Shown here: positions 17,821 through 25,732 of the stretch, piece by piece
Layout of the letters: the number at the start of each line of letters is the position of its first letter
How positions within the stretch are numbered: position 1 is the stretch's first letter
Source of the DNA: an uncultured Flavihumibacter sp.
GTDB taxonomy: Bacteria > Bacteroidota > Bacteroidia > Chitinophagales > Chitinophagaceae
Direction of reading: 5' to 3'
Length of the DNA stretch: 64,000 nucleotides
Assembly: GCA_902168105.1 (NCBI GenBank)
Contig: CABHOY010000015.1
Span: forward strand, 124,001-188,000
Translations under genes and position numbers: made by a program
Notes under the pieces: generated by a model
What the model was told of the DNA's origin: nothing
Database searches by the model: none
What the model saw: only the letters and a program-made list of their open reading frames with translations

Positions 17821-18279
17821 TTACTGCTGCGCATGATAATGCACGATATCTATATTCACCCCGTTCGGATCGGCAATAGCGAAGTGCCGGTCGCCCCAGG
17901 GTTCATCGCGTAAGTCTACCTTTATTTCAATGCCTTTTTGTTTGATCTCTTTATATATCTTGTCTACATCCTCCACCTCAATGGTCAGGTACATGCCTGT
18001 TCCATTAAAAGGTTTATGAAACAGTGATTGCTGGGAAGGATGGTCTGGCAATAAAAAGCTGATCTCTGCTTCGCGATTGGGCGTATGTAACAGCAGATAG
18101 AAATCATTCTCGAATGTAATGCCAAAACCAAGCGCGTTGGTGTAGAAGGCTTTGCTCTCCGCGAGCTTACTCGTAACAATACCTGCGTTCAGTTTCATCT
18201 TATTTGTTTTTATATTGTTTTGTGCCTGTGTGCCGGTGGCCGACAGGAGGGCGATTACCAGCATTATTAGCTTATGCAT
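17821..18279 (-). CDS. VOC-family (glyoxalase/bleomycin-resistance fold) protein, possibly exported
   Basis: 152 aa. Residues 28-150 are one complete VOC unit (MKLNAGIVTSKLAESKAFY, ISFLLPDHP, MYLTIEVEDVDKIYKEI, FAIADPNGVNIDIV). The first 20 residues, MHKLIMLVIALLSATGTQAQ, read as a signal peptide, which is unusual for a VOC protein. If translation instead starts at Met28 (18198), the product is an ordinary cytoplasmic VOC protein. The upstream segment is in frame and has export character, so I keep the long form. The substrate is unknown. It lies just downstream of an AraC gene in the same direction. Confidence 0.85.
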   Translation of the reverse strand: MHKLIMLVIALLSATGTQAQNNIKTNKMKLNAGIVTSKLAESKAFYTNALGFGITFENDFYLLLHTPNREAEISFLLPDHPSQQSLFHKPFNGTGMYLTIEVEDVDKIYKEIKQKGIEIKVDLRDEPWGDRHFAIADPNGVNIDIVHYHAQQ

Positions 18280-18348
18280 GTCTCTTACAGTTTATACCGC
18301 AAAGTTCAGATAAGCGATGCCCTAAACATTGTAAAAAACGGACAAATG

Positions 18349-19128
18349 CTATTTCGCATCAAATGCTTTGGCGGGCGTTATACCATAAAGACTTTTGAAT
18401 TCTTTTATGAAGTGCGCCTGGTCGTAATACCCGGCGTCAAAGAATAATTTGTTCTGCCGTAGGCTTTGTACAGATGGTTTTGCCCGGAGGATATTTTGAA
18501 AGCGTATGATCTTACTAAAGGTTTTCGGTGTATCGCCCACATAATATTCAAACAAGCGGCGCAGCTGCCGGGCGCTAATGCCCGTATTGACGCCAGTCTC
18601 CACCGATATCATACCTGCGTTCTTCACAATGACATCCATTGCCTCGTAAAGCCTGCTGTCAGCATTGAATATCACATTACCTGATAACTGTAGGAACCAG
18701 CTATCCAGCTTATGCACTATCTCCGCAATAGAAAGCTGTTCATCAAGGCGGCTCTCTATAAAATGGGACAGGGCAGGTGCAACAGCACTTAATGATTCAT
18801 ACCTGTTAGTCAGTGCTGCCGCGTTTATGCGGAACAGTTGCGGGAACATAGTAGGTAAAAAACGAATGCCTATATAATGAAACGTATGGCCCAGGGAAAA
18901 CTCAGTATACTTGCTGCTAAAGCCCATGACATAGTTTTCCGGTGGATTGCCTGGTTCAAAATACACGTCAATACAACCATCAGCTACTACGCGATAAATG
19001 AACTCGCCTGACAGTGGTTGCGTGGTTTTCAGTTGCCAGTAACAATAGATAATATTTTGCAGCTGTTTGTGCGGTGTGTATTCCTTATATACCACATCTT
19101 CCGTCGTTTCTCTGACGGATGGCTGCAT
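18349..19128 (-). CDS. AraC-family regulator with DUF6597-type sensor domain
   Basis: 259 aa from ATG 19128 (MQPSVRETTED). An upstream in-frame TTG at 19167 would add 13 residues. The N-terminal part (YKEYTPHKQLQNIIYCYWQL, GCIDVYFEPG, HYIGIRFLP) matches the DUF6597 domain that precedes AraC HTH modules. The C-terminus carries the HTH (ISARQLRRLFEYYVGDTPK, then FFDAGYYDQAHFIKEFKSL and ITPAKAF). It precedes the VOC gene by about 70 bp in the same direction and may regulate it. Ligand unknown. Confidence 0.9.
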   Translation of the reverse strand: MQPSVRETTEDVVYKEYTPHKQLQNIIYCYWQLKTTQPLSGEFIYRVVADGCIDVYFEPGNPPENYVMGFSSKYTEFSLGHTFHYIGIRFLPTMFPQLFRINAAALTNRYESLSAVAPALSHFIESRLDEQLSIAEIVHKLDSWFLQLSGNVIFNADSRLYEAMDVIVKNAGMISVETGVNTGISARQLRRLFEYYVGDTPKTFSKIIRFQNILRAKPSVQSLRQNKLFFDAGYYDQAHFIKEFKSLYGITPAKAFDAK

Positions 19129-19410
19129 AGGTGTGTACAGCAATTGTATATTGGGTGGAATATTCAAAGGTCGTTTTTATCAAAAATAATAATTTATGAA
19201 TTCGCCGGTGGTCACCGGCATAGTGCTTGTATCCTGGATAAAGATAAGTATAAAGCTATATATCCGGCCAACCGCTAATAGGTAACCAGACGCCGACAAT
19301 CCTATCATGTTCAAATATCCCCTTTTTACGGGATAGGTTAATCTGGTAAAGCCCCGTAATTTGTATCCGAACGTTAACCATCTCATCACCCTTAATCTAA
19401 CCACTGTCCC

Positions 19411-19860
19411 ATGAAAAGAACACTTATCGCCCTGTTGGCGGCTGCCATGTTTATTGTTAATTCAGGCTTCACTACTAAAGACGGCGATCCACCTGTAAAG
19501 AAAGAAGCTGCTGAAGTGAAACCCGAAGCATGCGGCCCCAGGTTTGTCGCTTACAATGACCACAATTTACCTGTTCTGACTATCGAATTAAAGAACTTCT
19601 ACACCGGTTATTCAACCACCGTGTACAACCCGACTTTCCCGTATGATTTTGGCGAAAGGGAAGCTGGTGTGTATGTTTTTAATGTAACGTATGCTGAGCC
19701 GCTGGAAGGATCGATCGGTATCTATCCAGAGAATCCCGGCGTAGGAGTAATGTGGTGCAGCGGTCCCAAATGGGAAGCCACCTGGAGTATGAGCTGGCCT
19801 AGTCACATCTGTACAACCGATCGTATCCAGATCGGTCCCGACATTTCCTGCCGGAACTAA
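19411..19860 (+). CDS. Small secreted protein of unknown function with four cysteines
   Basis: 149 aa. The signal peptide spans about residues 1-20 (LIALLAAAMFIVNSGF). After a Lys/Glu/Pro-rich linker the mature part is beta-rich with many Trp and Tyr, and has four cysteines (C41, C116, C134, C147) that could form two disulfides. I recognise no family. It stands alone between an AraC gene (divergent) and zwf (convergent), and ends at a strong hairpin. Confidence 0.8.
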   Translation: MKRTLIALLAAAMFIVNSGFTTKDGDPPVKKEAAEVKPEACGPRFVAYNDHNLPVLTIELKNFYTGYSTTVYNPTFPYDFGEREAGVYVFNVTYAEPLEGSIGIYPENPGVGVMWCSGPKWEATWSMSWPSHICTTDRIQIGPDISCRN

Positions 19861-19936
19861 TTGGTTACTATATTGACCTGAGAGGAAAAGCGCACGGACG
19901 CAGTGCGGTTAAATAACGCGCAAGCAGCTCATTAAA

Positions 19937-19970
19937 CAATAAAGGCAGGAAATCCTTCCTGCCTTTATTG
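19937..19970. terminator. Bidirectional terminator hairpin
   Basis: Perfect 15-bp inverted repeat (arm CAATAAAGGCAGGAA, 19937-19951 with 19956-19970) and a 4-base loop, between convergent stops at 19860 and 19988. Confidence 0.85.
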
Positions 19971-19987
19971 CCCACATTATTTTTATC

Positions 19988-21517
19988 TTATTGTACGCTT
20001 TTCAGATCTGGCAGCGCCTTCACCGTTTTGCTGAACGGTAACTCGTACCATTCTTTAGCATAAGGTTTCAGCAGCGCCTGTGCAGCCTCAGGTCCGCAAC
20101 TTCCCGCTTTATACATATGCAGGTCTTTGGCTGGATATTTCTTCCAGGCGTCAATGATCGGCATTACAACCTTCCATGCAGCCTCAATCTGGTCGGCACG
20201 CATGAATAAGGTGGCGTCTCCGTGTAACACATCAAGCAACAGCGCTTCATATGCTTCAGGGATCGTTTCTGTATAAGATTCTTTATAAGTAAAGTCCATC
20301 TCCACAGGCTTCAGCTTCATCTGCAGGCCAGGTATCTTGCTTTCAAACAGCAAACTGATCTCCAGTTCAGGCTGAATACTGATGATCAGGCGGTTTGGAA
20401 CGATATCGTCTTTGAATATTTTATGCGGACTGTCTTTGAACTGTATTACCACAACCGACGACTGTGCAGGCATGGATTTACCTGTGCGCAGAAAGAAAGG
20501 TACTCCCTGCCAGCGTTTGTTATCAATACATAATTTAGCCGCAACAAAGGTTTCGGTAATGGAGGAAGAGGCAACATGCTCTTCTTTCCTATAGGCTGGC
20601 CTGGGGTCCTCGTTAATAAGACCTGCACTGTATTGGCCGCGTACCACATTCTTAAATACTTCCGCAGTAGTATATGGCCTCACGCTCTTCATCACCTTTG
20701 TTTTCGCATCCCTGATCTGCTCGGATTTATAAGCGCCCGGGCACTCCATACCAACTATACAAAGCAACTGCAACAGGTGATTCTGGATCATGTCCCGCAA
20801 TGCGCCGCTGCTATCATAATAGCCGCCACGTTTACCCACGCCTACCTGTTCAGATACGCTGATCTGGACATGGTCAATATATTTCTTGTTCCACAATGGC
20901 TCGAATACATAGTTAGCAAAGCGGAAAGCCATGATATTCTGTACTGCTTCCTTGCCCAGGTAGTGGTCTATACGGTAGATCTGTTTTTCTGCGAACCGCT
21001 TGGATAGAAAACGGTTCAACTTTTTTGCAGTGTCCAGGTCCGTACCGAATGGTTTTTCTATTACAATACGGTCCAGGTTATCTTTGTTACAGAGGTTGTG
21101 CTGGTATAATGCGTCAGAAATGGTCTCTATAAAACGGGGCGCCACGGCAAAATAATAGACCTTTGAAATGGTTTGTGCCGCTGCCTTCTCAAAAGACTTC
21201 AGCTTTTCGCCAAGTCCGGTAAAGGTTTCCTTTTTTTGGAAGTCGCCCTGTAAGTAAAACAGTCTGGAGGCAAATTCATTCCACTTCGCAGTCTCGGCAA
21301 TGCCATTCCGGCTGAATTCATTTACTCCTGCCAGCATATCCTTTCTGAATTCATCCTGGTCTACTTCCAGGAAGTCGACACAATAGATAGAAAATGCCGG
21401 AGGCAGATGATTATCGGTAAAAAGATTGTACAGTGCGGGTATGAGCTTGCGTTTCGTCAGATCTCCTTTAGCCCCGAAGATGGTAATAGCTGCGGGATAC
21501 TTTTTTACTTGTTTCAT
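19988..21517 (-). CDS. zwf: Glucose-6-phosphate 1-dehydrogenase
   Basis: 509 aa from ATG 21517 (MKQVKKYPAAITIFGAKGD). The open frame upstream encodes nothing plausible. The NADP-binding GAKGDLTKRKLIPAL and the active-site RIDHYLGKE are both present, with FFLRTGKSMP and the terminal ELPFSKT. It makes 6-phosphogluconolactone and NADPH, the entry to the oxidative pentose phosphate branch. Unusually it is not next to gnd or pgl; it is a single gene ending at a shared terminator. Confidence 0.96.
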   Translation of the reverse strand: MKQVKKYPAAITIFGAKGDLTKRKLIPALYNLFTDNHLPPAFSIYCVDFLEVDQDEFRKDMLAGVNEFSRNGIAETAKWNEFASRLFYLQGDFQKKETFTGLGEKLKSFEKAAAQTISKVYYFAVAPRFIETISDALYQHNLCNKDNLDRIVIEKPFGTDLDTAKKLNRFLSKRFAEKQIYRIDHYLGKEAVQNIMAFRFANYVFEPLWNKKYIDHVQISVSEQVGVGKRGGYYDSSGALRDMIQNHLLQLLCIVGMECPGAYKSEQIRDAKTKVMKSVRPYTTAEVFKNVVRGQYSAGLINEDPRPAYRKEEHVASSSITETFVAAKLCIDNKRWQGVPFFLRTGKSMPAQSSVVVIQFKDSPHKIFKDDIVPNRLIISIQPELEISLLFESKIPGLQMKLKPVEMDFTYKESYTETIPEAYEALLLDVLHGDATLFMRADQIEAAWKVVMPIIDAWKKYPAKDLHMYKAGSCGPEAAQALLKPYAKEWYELPFSKTVKALPDLKSVQ

Positions 21518-21804
21518 AATGCTGAGCTTTAAGCCGTCAATGTAGATAAAAAAAGTCACTCTGTGCCTCCCCAATTTCGTGGTTTTTGTTGAATATTTCA
21601 TGGTAATTTATAACGATATATGTGGCTGGCCGGCCTTTCATGATAAAAATTGATGGTATATACCCTTAAACCTAGCCTTTTTGCGCAGATAGATCGCCCG
21701 TCCTGGCGCTTTACATAGTATTGAACAGCGTACCAGGTTTTAATTGTTACCTTTATGTAAAGGGAAGCTCCTATTATAAATCATGATATTTAATATATTT
21801 TTAT

Positions 21805-23901
21805 ATGCTTGATGATCAGGTGAGTGCAGGCGGTCCGGTGCCATTGGCAAATGGAATTCTTTCAATAGACGCCGTGAGTGATATTGATATCCTGCATCTT
21901 CTGCCAATGGCGGTCTATGTTTGCGATATGTCCGGAACAATAAAGACGTATAATCAGCAGGCGGTGCAACTGTGGGGCAGACGACTTACCGGAACTGATG
22001 ACGAGCGCTTTTGGGGCGCCTGTAGAATGTACCATTCCGGCAGCACTTATCTTCCAAATACTGCGAATCCCATAGAGGCTTGTCTCAAAGACGGCAAACC
22101 AAGAAAAGAAATGGAAATAGCCCTCGAAAGAGAGGACCTCTCACGTATTTATGTCAAAGCAGATATAGTTGCGGTAATAAATAAAAATGGCGTTCAGCTG
22201 GGCGTCATCACTTGCATGCTTGATATTACACATCAAAAAGAAACACAGCTGGAATTAAATAGGAGAGCGATTGAATTAGAAGACTATTTTGAGAACGCCT
22301 GCGTTGGGCTTCATTGGGTAGATGCCAATGGTATAATCAAATGGGCAAACAAGGCGGAGCTGGACTTACTGGGTTACACCAAAGAGGAATATATTGGACG
22401 TCATATTTCAGACTTCCATGTGCACAGGGAGAAAATAGTGGACATCCTTACCCGTCTGAAAAATGATGAGATCCTTAATCAATATGAATCCGAACTCCGT
22501 TGTAAGGATGGATCGGTCAGGACTGTTCACATCAGTTCAAGTGTATACAGGGACGGAGACAGATTTGTACACACCCGCTGCTTTACTGTTGATGTCACTG
22601 AACTAAAGAAGGCAGAGTTAGCCCTCAAAGAAAGTGAAAGACGCTACAGGGAGTTAATAGAAAGTTTGCACACGCCTCTGTATACCACAGATGCAGACGG
22701 GAGAATAACACTTTATAATAAAGCGGCTGTAGATCTTTGGGGAAGAGAACCGGAAATAGGCAAGGACCTTTGGTGTGGTTCCTATAAGATCCTAGATACG
22801 CAAGGTAACATCCTTCCACTAGATATTTGCCCAATGGCCGTGTGTTTAAAGGAACAGCGCCCTGTTTATAATGAGCATATAATGGTAGTCCGTCCGGACG
22901 GGTCCATCCGCAATGTCGCGCCATATCCTCAACCTGTTTTTGATGGTAATGGGAAAGTGACAGGTGCTGTTAATATGCTTATTGATATTACTTTTATAAA
23001 AGAAGTTGAAAACGCACTGCGCGAAAGTGAAGCCAAATATAGAAGTCTGGCCAACTCACTGGAAGAGAAAGTGAATGAAAAGACGCAGGACCTTATTAAT
23101 AAGACAAACGAACTGAGAATAAGCCGGGATAAACTAAAACAATACCTCGCTAAACTGAAGTTCCAGAATGAGGAGCTGGAACAATTTACATATGCAGCCT
23201 CTCATGATATGAAAGAGCCGCTGCGTAAGATCCGTATATATAATGGTTTCATCGTTGAAAATCCCGCTAACACACTGGATACAAAGTCTAAAGAATATTT
23301 GACCAGGTCGATCCAGGCAGCAGAACGGATGAAAAACCTGATCGAAGACCTATTGTCGTATTCAAGGATCACCTCAAATGATGACCGTTATGAAAAGGTG
23401 GACATGGATAAAGTTATTGAGGAGATAATGGTCATCCATAAAGACGAATTGGAACAGAACAACCTTCGCTTAAAGGCCGAAGGATTGGGAAGTATCATAG
23501 GCGTTCCATTTCAGATCAGACAATTGATGTTGAACCTGGTCGATAACTCCATTAAATACAAACATCCCGCAAGAGATGGCGTCGTCAGTATAACGATAGA
23601 GCAGGTCCAGGGTAGCGAGATCACAGAATATGACGGCGAACCACAGATCAGGTACCATAAGATTTCAGTTGAAGATAATGGTATAGGCTTCGATTCCCGT
23701 TATGCGCAAAAAATATTCGAAATATTTCAACGGTTGAATAACGTTACCGGGGTCAAAGGCGCCGGAATCGGACTTGCCATCTGTAAGAAGATCGTCCAGA
23801 ATCACAGGGGATTTATACGCGGCGAAGGAAAACCAAATGAAGGAGCAAGCTTCTTCGTATACATTCCTGTAGTGCCGTCAGTTTTTCCCACAAAAATTTA
23901 A
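21805..23901 (+). CDS. Soluble hybrid-PAS sensor histidine kinase (three PAS domains)
   Basis: 698 aa without membrane helices. Three PAS domains occupy roughly residues 25-145, 150-265 (FENACVGLHWVDANGIIKWA) and 275-390 (LIESLHTPLYTTDADGRITLY). The first and third share a WGR followed by a Trp/Cys motif and look like internal duplicates. A coiled-coil (about 400-450) leads into HisKA with the phospho-acceptor H467 in AASHDMKEPLRKI. The ATPase follows with NLVDNSIKYK (N box), DNGIGFD (G1) and GAGIGLAICKKI (G2), as in phytochrome-type kinases. It likely senses a cytoplasmic or redox signal. Its 3' end overlaps the convergent response-regulator gene by 24 bp. Confidence 0.93.
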   Translation: MLDDQVSAGGPVPLANGILSIDAVSDIDILHLLPMAVYVCDMSGTIKTYNQQAVQLWGRRLTGTDDERFWGACRMYHSGSTYLPNTANPIEACLKDGKPRKEMEIALEREDLSRIYVKADIVAVINKNGVQLGVITCMLDITHQKETQLELNRRAIELEDYFENACVGLHWVDANGIIKWANKAELDLLGYTKEEYIGRHISDFHVHREKIVDILTRLKNDEILNQYESELRCKDGSVRTVHISSSVYRDGDRFVHTRCFTVDVTELKKAELALKESERRYRELIESLHTPLYTTDADGRITLYNKAAVDLWGREPEIGKDLWCGSYKILDTQGNILPLDICPMAVCLKEQRPVYNEHIMVVRPDGSIRNVAPYPQPVFDGNGKVTGAVNMLIDITFIKEVENALRESEAKYRSLANSLEEKVNEKTQDLINKTNELRISRDKLKQYLAKLKFQNEELEQFTYAASHDMKEPLRKIRIYNGFIVENPANTLDTKSKEYLTRSIQAAERMKNLIEDLLSYSRITSNDDRYEKVDMDKVIEEIMVIHKDELEQNNLRLKAEGLGSIIGVPFQIRQLMLNLVDNSIKYKHPARDGVVSITIEQVQGSEITEYDGEPQIRYHKISVEDNGIGFDSRYAQKIFEIFQRLNNVTGVKGAGIGLAICKKIVQNHRGFIRGEGKPNEGASFFVYIPVVPSVFPTKI

Positions 23902-24273
23902 CAGTCTCTTTCCGAGCTCCCATAAGGCCCGCATATTATCCGGCTTTATGATATACTCAGTCGCGCCGTTCTTCAAACATTCCTTTATGTGTAAAGGGGC
24001 GTCCGAAGTACTTAGCACAACCTTGGGTATGGGAAGATAACGGTCCTTTTTTATTGCCGCCAGGAACCAGGCTCCATTCAACTCCGGCATGTTATAATCC
24101 AGGATGATCAGTTGCGGAAGATTTGCATCGGAGATCCCATCTAAATATTCAATTGCAGTAATGCTATTGGTGAATTTATGTAATTCCGCTTCCGGTTCAA
24201 CATTCAAAATAGCTTCTTCAATTAATTCCAGGTCCTCCGGATCGTCATCCGCAATAAGAATATTATACCGCAT
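23878..24273 (-). CDS. Single-domain response regulator (CheY/Rcp-like)
   Basis: 131 aa receiver with no output domain. Acidic pair D10-D11 in IADDDPEDLELI, phospho-acceptor D59 in LIILDYNMPEL, the switch Ser/Thr in VVLSTSD, and the conserved Lys in YIIKPD. The motif DDDPEDLELIEEAI is typical of the Rcp1-like regulators paired with PAS/phytochrome kinases. It is convergent with the kinase and the coding regions overlap at 23878-23901, so although it is the likely partner it is not in the same operon. Confidence 0.92.
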   Translation of the reverse strand: MRYNILIADDDPEDLELIEEAILNVEPEAELHKFTNSITAIEYLDGISDANLPQLIILDYNMPELNGAWFLAAIKKDRYLPIPKVVLSTSDAPLHIKECLKNGATEYIIKPDNMRALWELGKRLLNFCGKN

Positions 24274-24311
24274 TGTTGTATAGGTTTTAACGGGTTGTGC
24301 TGTAATAAGTG

Positions 24312-24319
24312 CAAAAGTA
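24312..24319 (-). promoter_or_regulatory. -7 element (TACTTTTG, minus strand) for the response regulator
   Basis: An exact TAnnTTTG match giving a leader of about 33 bases before ATG 24273. Confidence 0.45.
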
Positions 24320-24414
24320 CCATTATTAACGCTTTTTAGCTACGGTACACTATATATAACCGCCTGACACTTCTCTACTAGCGCAAATCAGATTTTTGAA
24401 TTATATTGAACAAC

Positions 24415-25659
24415 ATGAAAACATACATTCAGGCTCTTCTAGCCGGGGCGACATTGACCCTCGCTGCCTGTGGCTCGCCATCCGGCCAGTCCAGGAATAA
24501 CGGAACAGATAGCACGGCAACCGACAGCGCAATCGCTCCCGTGGAAACTAAAGCCGCAAATTCAGACTATAAACCGGCTTTTGCAGGACAAACACGTATT
24601 GCCGGTGTGAAAACCAAAACTCCATATGAGGGTACCGTATTAACCGATAAACTGGATGCCCCCTGGGGTATCACTAATCTGCCCGACGGAAGACTGCTCA
24701 TCACAGAAAAAAAAGGCGTTATGCGTATCGCCACTACTGCCGGACAATTAAGCGCACCTATTACCGGTCTGCCAAAAGTGAATGACGCCGGACAAGGCGG
24801 TTTGCTGGGTGTAAGGGTAGACCCTGATTTTGCCAATAACAGGATCGTGTACTGGGTGTTCTCTGAACCACTGCCTGAAGGTAACTTAACAGCTGTAGGT
24901 AAAGGAAAACTGTCTGCCGACGAGAAAAGCATAGAAGGCGCAACCGTGATCTACCGCGCCACTCCTGCCTATAAAGGAACACTCCACTACGGTGGAAGGA
25001 TCGTTTTTGATAAGGATGGCAACCTGGTGATCAGCACTGGTGAACGTTCTGACCTCGAAACAAGGCCACAGGCACAACACCTGAATTCAGCGCTGGGTAA
25101 AGTGCTGCGTATCACAAAAGATGGTAAACCCGCAGCCGGTAATCCATTTGAAGGTCAGAAGGACAAACGTCCTGAGATCTACAGCTATGGTCATCGTAAC
25201 GTACAAAGCCTTGCATTCAATCCTGCAACAGGTGATCTCTGGGAAGCTGAATTCGGCCCGAGAGGAGGAGATGAACTGAACCACATTGTGGCAGGTAAGA
25301 ACTATGGCTGGCCTACTATCACTTATGGTATCGAGTACAAAGGTGATAAAGTAGGAGAAGGTATCCAGCAAAAAGAAGGACTGGAACAACCTGTCTATTA
25401 CTGGGACCCCGTACTGTCTCCAAGTGGTATGACCTTCTACTCAGGCAAGAACATTCCTGAATGGAAGAACAACCTCTTTATCGGTGGACTTAGCAGCATT
25501 CACATCGCCAGACTGGTGATCGAAAATAATAAAGTAGTAGGCGAGGAAATGTTGCTGGAAAAAGAAGAACAGCGTTTCCGCGATGTAGTAGAAGGACTGG
25601 ATGGTAACTTATATGCTGTTACTGATAATGGCAGACTGTATAGCATTCATAAGAAATAG
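24415..25659 (+). CDS. PQQ-type soluble aldose/glucose dehydrogenase, lipoprotein
   Basis: 414 aa from ATG 24415; a TTG three codons earlier is unlikely. The lipobox LTLAAC (Cys about 19) makes it a lipoprotein, followed by a Ser/Thr-rich linker. The body is the six-bladed GSDH propeller: LDAPWGITNLPDGRLLITEK, GQGGLLGVRVDPDF, LHYGGRIVFDKDGNLVISTGERSD (catalytic-type His and Arg), SYGHRNVQSLAF and EFGPRGGDELN. It oxidises aldoses to lactones in the periplasm using PQQ, passing electrons to the respiratory chain. No PQQ synthesis genes lie in the window, so cofactor may be imported. It is convergent with the GH16 gene and ends at a terminator. Confidence 0.92.
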   Translation: MKTYIQALLAGATLTLAACGSPSGQSRNNGTDSTATDSAIAPVETKAANSDYKPAFAGQTRIAGVKTKTPYEGTVLTDKLDAPWGITNLPDGRLLITEKKGVMRIATTAGQLSAPITGLPKVNDAGQGGLLGVRVDPDFANNRIVYWVFSEPLPEGNLTAVGKGKLSADEKSIEGATVIYRATPAYKGTLHYGGRIVFDKDGNLVISTGERSDLETRPQAQHLNSALGKVLRITKDGKPAAGNPFEGQKDKRPEIYSYGHRNVQSLAFNPATGDLWEAEFGPRGGDELNHIVAGKNYGWPTITYGIEYKGDKVGEGIQQKEGLEQPVYYWDPVLSPSGMTFYSGKNIPEWKNNLFIGGLSSIHIARLVIENNKVVGEEMLLEKEEQRFRDVVEGLDGNLYAVTDNGRLYSIHKK

Positions 25660-25678
25660 TAAGACATTCATCATAATG

Positions 25679-25709
25679 AAAGAGGGGTCGCATAATACGG
25701 CCCCTCTTT
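25679..25709. terminator. Bidirectional terminator hairpin
   Basis: 12-bp stem (25679-25690 with 25698-25709, AAAGAGGGGTCG, one G-T pair), 7-base loop, T-rich on the plus side and A-rich on the minus side, between convergent genes. Confidence 0.8.
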
Positions 25710-25732
25710 TGTTTTTATAAAACAACAACGGA

